NCBI GenBank assembly: GCA_937901865.1
Contig: CALDID010000135.1
Location: 1-9,793, forward strand
Direction: 5' to 3'
DNA length: 9,793 nucleotides
From: an uncultured Treponema sp.
GTDB lineage: Bacteria; Spirochaetota; Spirochaetia; Treponematales; Treponemataceae
Below, piece after piece: positions 6,729 to 9,793 of the stretch (within the stretch, counting starts at the first letter, position 1; each line of letters starts with the position of its first letter). The notes under the pieces were generated by a model that was not told the DNA's origin, made no database searches, and worked only from the letters and a program-made list of their open reading frames with translations. The translations under genes and the position numbers were made by a program.

Positions 6729-7829
6729 CTATTCTAGCTTGACAAGCTCGTCAAGGACATACCCTGCGATAATCTTGCCAAGAGGCTCGCGATAGTGATT
6801 GTGGTCAAGATACCAGCTCTGCACCATCTCCAATACGCTCGTAAATGCTGTGCCGTTCTCTTTGTTGTACTTTTCCACGTCGTCCATCGTCAGCGCATTC
6901 ATATAATCTTCGCCAATCTGCCCCGTCGCAATAAGAGGCAAGCCCATCTCTTCCGCCAACTTCTTCAGCTCGCCGTTTCTTGCGCCGTCGCCACGATTGT
7001 TCTTGAACTTGTTTGTTTCAAAATCAAAGTCGCTTGTCCAGTTCGTCCAGTTGCCCGCTTCGTCGCGATACGGACCGTCAGGCGTTGCAAGAAGGATTAC
7101 AGGCTTTCCGCCGCGCTGCTGAATGCCCTTGATGTAGTAATCACGCATTACCGTGTAATATGACGGGATTTCCCCTGCCTCTCGCGAGTTAATGCCCATA
7201 TTCACCGTAACATAATCACCTGGAGCTATCGCTAAAAGCACCGTTTCAAGTCGCGCTTGATTATAATACTGTACGCTGTCGCGCCCTGCCATTGCGTTAT
7301 TGCTGAATGAACCGAACTTTTCAGGCAGCTTTACTTTGCCGTCCGCAACGACATTCCCCCACGAACAAGCTCCGTTCGCCGTGTTTTTCGCTGTAGAATC
7401 GCCTATGACAAAGAGCGAAGGTTTGGCGTTTGGTTTCTTTTCCGCTTCCGCCTTGATTTTCACGCTCTTCACTTCGGCAGGCTCGCTAAATGTGAGGTCA
7501 AGCACGCCGTCGCATACCGCCACTTTAAAGCTCTTGCCATCTTTCTTTATCCCTGCATTCGCTTCGATTCCGTCGATATGCTCGCTAATCACGCTCGAAG
7601 CAGACGAATCTATCTCTACATCGTAATTTCCCGACGGCACTTCAAGCGCAAATCGAATCGAATCAGCCGCTGTAGTGAAATGTGCCTCCTCTGCACTATA
7701 TCTAAATGCCCATTCTGACATTTTCTCTTCTCCTTTCAAGGCAGTCTGCTCTACTCCACTGTTAGACGCACAGCCTACCAAGCCAATGACAGACAATGCC
7801 GTCAATCCTAACATAACCTTTGAAAACAT
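6729..7829 (-). CDS. SGNH/GDSL lipoprotein, CE12-like rhamnogalacturonan acetylesterase (second copy)
   Basis: The 366-residue lipoprotein has lipobox LVGC (Cys20). Residues about 38-128 form a beta-rich accessory domain with a PSGNYDVEI strand, a shortened relative of that in the neighbouring enzyme. The SGNH hydrolase domain follows: block I VIGDSTAKN (Ser145), block II NNAMAGRDS (Gly182), block III MGINS (Asn214), and block V DHNH (Asp342, His345). All catalytic positions are present, although block III reads GINS rather than the usual GxND. CE12 enzymes remove acetyl groups from the galacturonic-acid residues of rhamnogalacturonan, which opens pectin to lyases. The gene follows the other esterase by 15 bp with GGGGGA 5 nt before the ATG, so it is the second gene of the operon. 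Another acetylated polymer, or loss of activity, cannot be excluded. Confidence 0.85.
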   Translation of the reverse strand: MFSKVMLGLTALSVIGLVGCASNSGVEQTALKGEEKMSEWAFRYSAEEAHFTTAADSIRFALEVPSGNYDVEIDSSASSVISEHIDGIEANAGIKKDGKSFKVAVCDGVLDLTFSEPAEVKSVKIKAEAEKKPNAKPSLFVIGDSTAKNTANGACSWGNVVADGKVKLPEKFGSFSNNAMAGRDSVQYYNQARLETVLLAIAPGDYVTVNMGINSREAGEIPSYYTVMRDYYIKGIQQRGGKPVILLATPDGPYRDEAGNWTNWTSDFDFETNKFKNNRGDGARNGELKKLAEEMGLPLIATGQIGEDYMNALTMDDVEKYNKENGTAFTSVLEMVQSWYLDHNHYREPLGKIIAGYVLDELVKLE

Positions 7830-7844
7830 AATATTCCCCCGTTT

Positions 7845-9098
7845 TTATTGTAATTCAGGAAGCTCATTGCTCACGAATTTCGCCAATGTGTCTGCAAGAG
7901 CAGGAGATAAGTGCATTGTGTCCACTCCCTTAGAAGCGTCTTTCACGTCTTTCGGTGCGTACAAAGCCATTGTTGCATCTGCTCCGATTGACTCGTAGTA
8001 ATCAAGCGCAATCTTAAAAAGTTTTACGAGCTTTACGCCCTTTTCTGCCGCGACCTGCTCCATCTTTGGACCAAACCAACGAGATTTTAAGCCCTGTCCT
8101 ACGTCCTGCGCTCTTCCCTGCTGATACACAAGAACAGGAATTGCGCCCTTTGCCCGTGTTTCGTCAATCATCTTGCAAAGAGTGTCGTAGTATTCGTCTT
8201 CGTTAGAATAATTCTTGTCGTTGATACCAATCGCAATGAGGTAATAATCGCCCGCCTTGATATAGTTCATCACAGATTCGTGCTGACCTGATGTATAGAA
8301 GCCTTTTGCGAACTGTCCGCCTGTTGCAAGGTTGCGCACCTGCCACTTAGGATTTATGTACTTTGCAAAATGCTGACCCCAACCGTTTCTGCCATACTGA
8401 TAGGTGTTTTCATCATCTGGCAACTTGTAATAATTACATACCGTAGAATCGCCGCAAAGCCACACTGTAGGCGCACTTTCGGTTGTATAGAGTTTTGAAA
8501 TCGTCAAAGAAGACAGGGCAAAACGAGTCCCCTTCTTTCCTGCCATAACCAAAAGATTAAGCTGTCCGTCAGTTATAGGCATTTGCCAAGTGTCCTCTCC
8601 GTTAATACCGCCCGTCAAATCCATAACATGAAAGAAGCCCTCTGCAACAACACTTTCACGGAACATAGGTCCGCCAGCATTCACAGAGATTTCATAAATG
8701 CCGTTTTCAAGGTCTACATTAAACGTGTTACCGCTCTTCATTCCCTCTTCGTCGGCAAGCCATTCCACAGCGTCCGCTTTTTCTGCACTACCTGCGCTCT
8801 CTACATCTTGCACGCCGTCGATATTTGCAAATCCATAGCCTTTTTCTTTGGAATATGCGTCTTTAGCACTCACGGCAGTAAAGCCTTCGGCTGCTCCATT
8901 TCCGCCAAAATCAAACTTATAGCACAAGGTCTTTTTTGGTGCAACATAAGGAGTTGTATCCTTTGCTACAGGCTCTGAAGCACTAGAAACGTTCTGCTCT
9001 GATTTTGTTTCGGCAACATTTGCATTTGTTGCGCAAGAAAAAGAAACACCAGCCAAAACAGAAGACATACAAAACATAAGAAAAGAACTCTTTTTCAT
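7845..9098 (-). CDS. SGNH/GDSL lipoprotein, CE12-like rhamnogalacturonan acetylesterase (first copy)
   Basis: The 417-residue probable lipoprotein has a signal peptide ending SFSC (Cys22, a loose spirochaete-type lipobox) and a Ser/Thr/Ala linker to about 55. Residues about 57-205 are a beta-sandwich accessory domain (CYKFDFGG start, NGIYEISVNAGG, DGQLNLLVMAGKKG, LSSLTISKL), probably carbohydrate-binding. The hydrolase domain has block I LCGDSTVCN (Ser218), block II NLATGGQ (Gly260/261), block III GIND (Asn293) and block V DTMH (Asp393, His396). This fits CE12 rhamnogalacturonan acetylesterases, which deacetylate pectin in the periplasm or at the surface. Start ATG 9096-9098 has GGGAG about 8 nt upstream, and a promoter lies just before it. 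The tandem partner downstream suggests division of labour on differently acetylated positions. Confidence 0.87.
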   Translation of the reverse strand: MKKSSFLMFCMSSVLAGVSFSCATNANVAETKSEQNVSSASEPVAKDTTPYVAPKKTLCYKFDFGGNGAAEGFTAVSAKDAYSKEKGYGFANIDGVQDVESAGSAEKADAVEWLADEEGMKSGNTFNVDLENGIYEISVNAGGPMFRESVVAEGFFHVMDLTGGINGEDTWQMPITDGQLNLLVMAGKKGTRFALSSLTISKLYTTESAPTVWLCGDSTVCNYYKLPDDENTYQYGRNGWGQHFAKYINPKWQVRNLATGGQFAKGFYTSGQHESVMNYIKAGDYYLIAIGINDKNYSNEDEYYDTLCKMIDETRAKGAIPVLVYQQGRAQDVGQGLKSRWFGPKMEQVAAEKGVKLVKLFKIALDYYESIGADATMALYAPKDVKDASKGVDTMHLSPALADTLAKFVSNELPELQ

Positions 9099-9111
9099 TA
9101 TAGAATCTCCC

Positions 9112-9120
9112 TAACGTTTT
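9112..9120. promoter_or_regulatory. AACGTT element at the start of the esterase transcript
   Basis: TAACGTTTT here recurs exactly at 9214-9222. The AACGTT core is palindromic with the central CG typical of LacI/GalR-family operators. It lies just downstream of the -10, about where transcription would start, a position suited to repression. The match is short. Confidence 0.35.
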
Positions 9121-9122
9121 TC

Positions 9123-9131
9123 AGTATACCA
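9123..9131 (-). promoter_or_regulatory. Extended -10 promoter of the acetylesterase operon
   Basis: In minus-strand orientation the sequence reads TGGTATACT, an extended -10 (TGn plus TATACT), about 25 bp before the start codon and upstream of the Shine-Dalgarno. No good -35 is seen 16-18 bp upstream, as is common for extended -10 promoters. Confidence 0.6.
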
Positions 9132-9291
9132 CTGATTTTGAAAACGTGGGAAAAAATTTCTATCACCTTTGACGGTATTGTCCTATATTGAAGTTTTTAT
9201 CTTTGTCATTTTGTAACGTTTTAGCAATTAGCACAAAAACAGCAAATACTGTTTATAGAATTGTTAGCAAAGAAATTGAGTATTTCTTACA

Positions 9292-9337
9292 AATCGATTA
9301 CTTCCCTTATACGCATATATAAGAGAAGTAATCGATT
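9292..9337. promoter_or_regulatory. 46-bp interrupted palindrome with two AATCGATT cores
   Basis: The 13-bp arms 9292-9304 and 9325-9337 are exact inverted copies. They are continued inward by CTTATA/TATAAG after one mismatch, leaving a 6-nt loop. Each arm holds AATCGATT, and the second is the centre of a perfect 12-bp palindrome GTAATCGATTAC (9328-9339). This resembles a pair of LacI/GalR-type operators. It could also be a hairpin that ends transcription of the XdhB-like gene, but no U-run follows on the minus strand. It stands 40 bp after that gene's stop and about 160 bp before the esterase promoter. Confidence 0.55.
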
Positions 9338-9377
9338 ACCAAAGAGGAGTATAAACGGCTTTTAGAGTGATAACATT

Positions 9378-9793
9378 TTAAGATAATTGCTCAAAAGAAT
9401 AGCGCATTAAGTTAAGATACTGACTTTTCAGCATAGGAGGAAGAATAAACGATTTTTGCTCAAATGAAGAGAGTATTTCATTCGTTTTTCGTGATAAATC
9501 CTCTATTTGCCTATCGCTCAACGGTAAGCGTAAGCCTTGCATTATGTTTTCAAGCTCTTTATTGCGAAAACACACCGCGCCCGCAAAAGCGATTGCTATT
9601 TTTGAAATAACGTCTTTCTCCATTTTTGCAAGGAATGTGAACGACGCAGATTTCTCATTTAATACGCCTTCGCTCCCGACTCTGCGAAAAATCGATACAT
9701 TCCAATCTTCTAGCGGAATACGGATTTTTGTAAGCAAAAACTTTTCAGGAAACACCGTCAATCGCGACAAAGGGATATTATGAGGAAGTTCGG
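9378..9793 (-). CDS. Molybdenum-hydroxylase FAD-binding subunit, C-terminal part (XdhB/CoxM-like)
   Basis: The frame is open from the window edge to the stop at 9378 and gives 138 visible residues. A TTG at 9770 is not needed as a start, because conserved sequence continues upstream (ELPHNIPLSRLTVFPEKF). The features fit the C-terminal half of FAD subunits of xanthine dehydrogenase / CO dehydrogenase: the strand LLTKIRIPL, then FRRVGSEGVLNEKSASFTF, where the family has a similar Arg/Lys-Gly-rich turn, then the CO_deh_flav_C domain (ISKIAIAFAGAV, then a helical tail). This subunit passes electrons between the molybdopterin/iron-sulphur parts and NAD. The family is usually nearly 300 residues long, so about half is missing. 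Partner subunits, if any, would lie outside the window. It is not obviously linked to the pectin genes. Confidence 0.75.
   Translation of the reverse strand, partial: ELPHNIPLSRLTVFPEKFLLTKIRIPLEDWNVSIFRRVGSEGVLNEKSASFTFLAKMEKDVISKIAIAFAGAVCFRNKELENIMQGLRLPLSDRQIEDLSRKTNEILSSFEQKSFILPPMLKSQYLNLMRYSFEQLS

Noticed and set aside
9378..9770. A complete 130-residue gene starting at TTG 9770
   Set aside because: Family-like sequence continues upstream in frame to the window edge, so this is the end of a longer gene rather than a small one.

Overview
All genes that I can support lie on the minus strand. The window most resembles an anaerobic, host-associated spirochaete of the Treponema group (gut, rumen or oral). 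This is an inference from four things: lipoproteins with loose lipoboxes, an Rpn-type PD-(D/E)XK nuclease of the kind that is abundant in Treponema, large signal-peptide beta-barrel proteins, and a poly-G tract inside a surface-protein gene. The pectin-type esterases would fit a plant-polysaccharide-using treponeme. No rRNA or marker gene is present, so the genus is not proven.

Layout in the direction of transcription, from high to low coordinates. (1) 9378-9793 is the C-terminal end of a molybdenum-hydroxylase FAD subunit (XdhB/CoxM type), cut by the window edge. (2) 9099-9377 is a regulatory gap with a 46-bp interrupted palindrome, AACGTT elements and an extended -10 promoter. (3) 6729-9098 holds two consecutive SGNH/GDSL lipoproteins resembling CE12 rhamnogalacturonan acetylesterases, 15 bp apart, ended by an intrinsic terminator. 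(4) 5810-6634 is an Rpn-family nuclease/putative transposase with its own terminator. (5) 5409-5750 is a gene-free stretch with a 23-bp-period tandem repeat array and a 16-bp perfect inverted repeat, followed by the leader of the next operon. (6) 2453-5408 holds two paralogous outer-membrane beta-barrel proteins in a tight operon. The first contains a run of ten G in its reading frame. (7) 2197-2452 is almost filled by two different tandem arrays of tiny hairpins, with periods of 18 and 23 bp. (8) 1-2196 is the 5' part of a large lipoprotein with bacterial Ig-like domains and a duplicated module, running off the window.

Read together, the window describes a cell-surface neighbourhood. Lipoprotein esterases would remove acetyl groups from pectic polymers, porin-like barrels could admit solutes, and a multi-domain Ig-like lipoprotein could bind or process a polymer or host surface. 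The least ordinary signals are the in-frame G10 tract, where a +1 or -1 slip meets a stop codon almost at once (suggesting phase variation), and the intergenic hairpin arrays. The stems in those arrays vary in a compensatory way, and in two of them the G-U pairs are possible only in minus-strand RNA.
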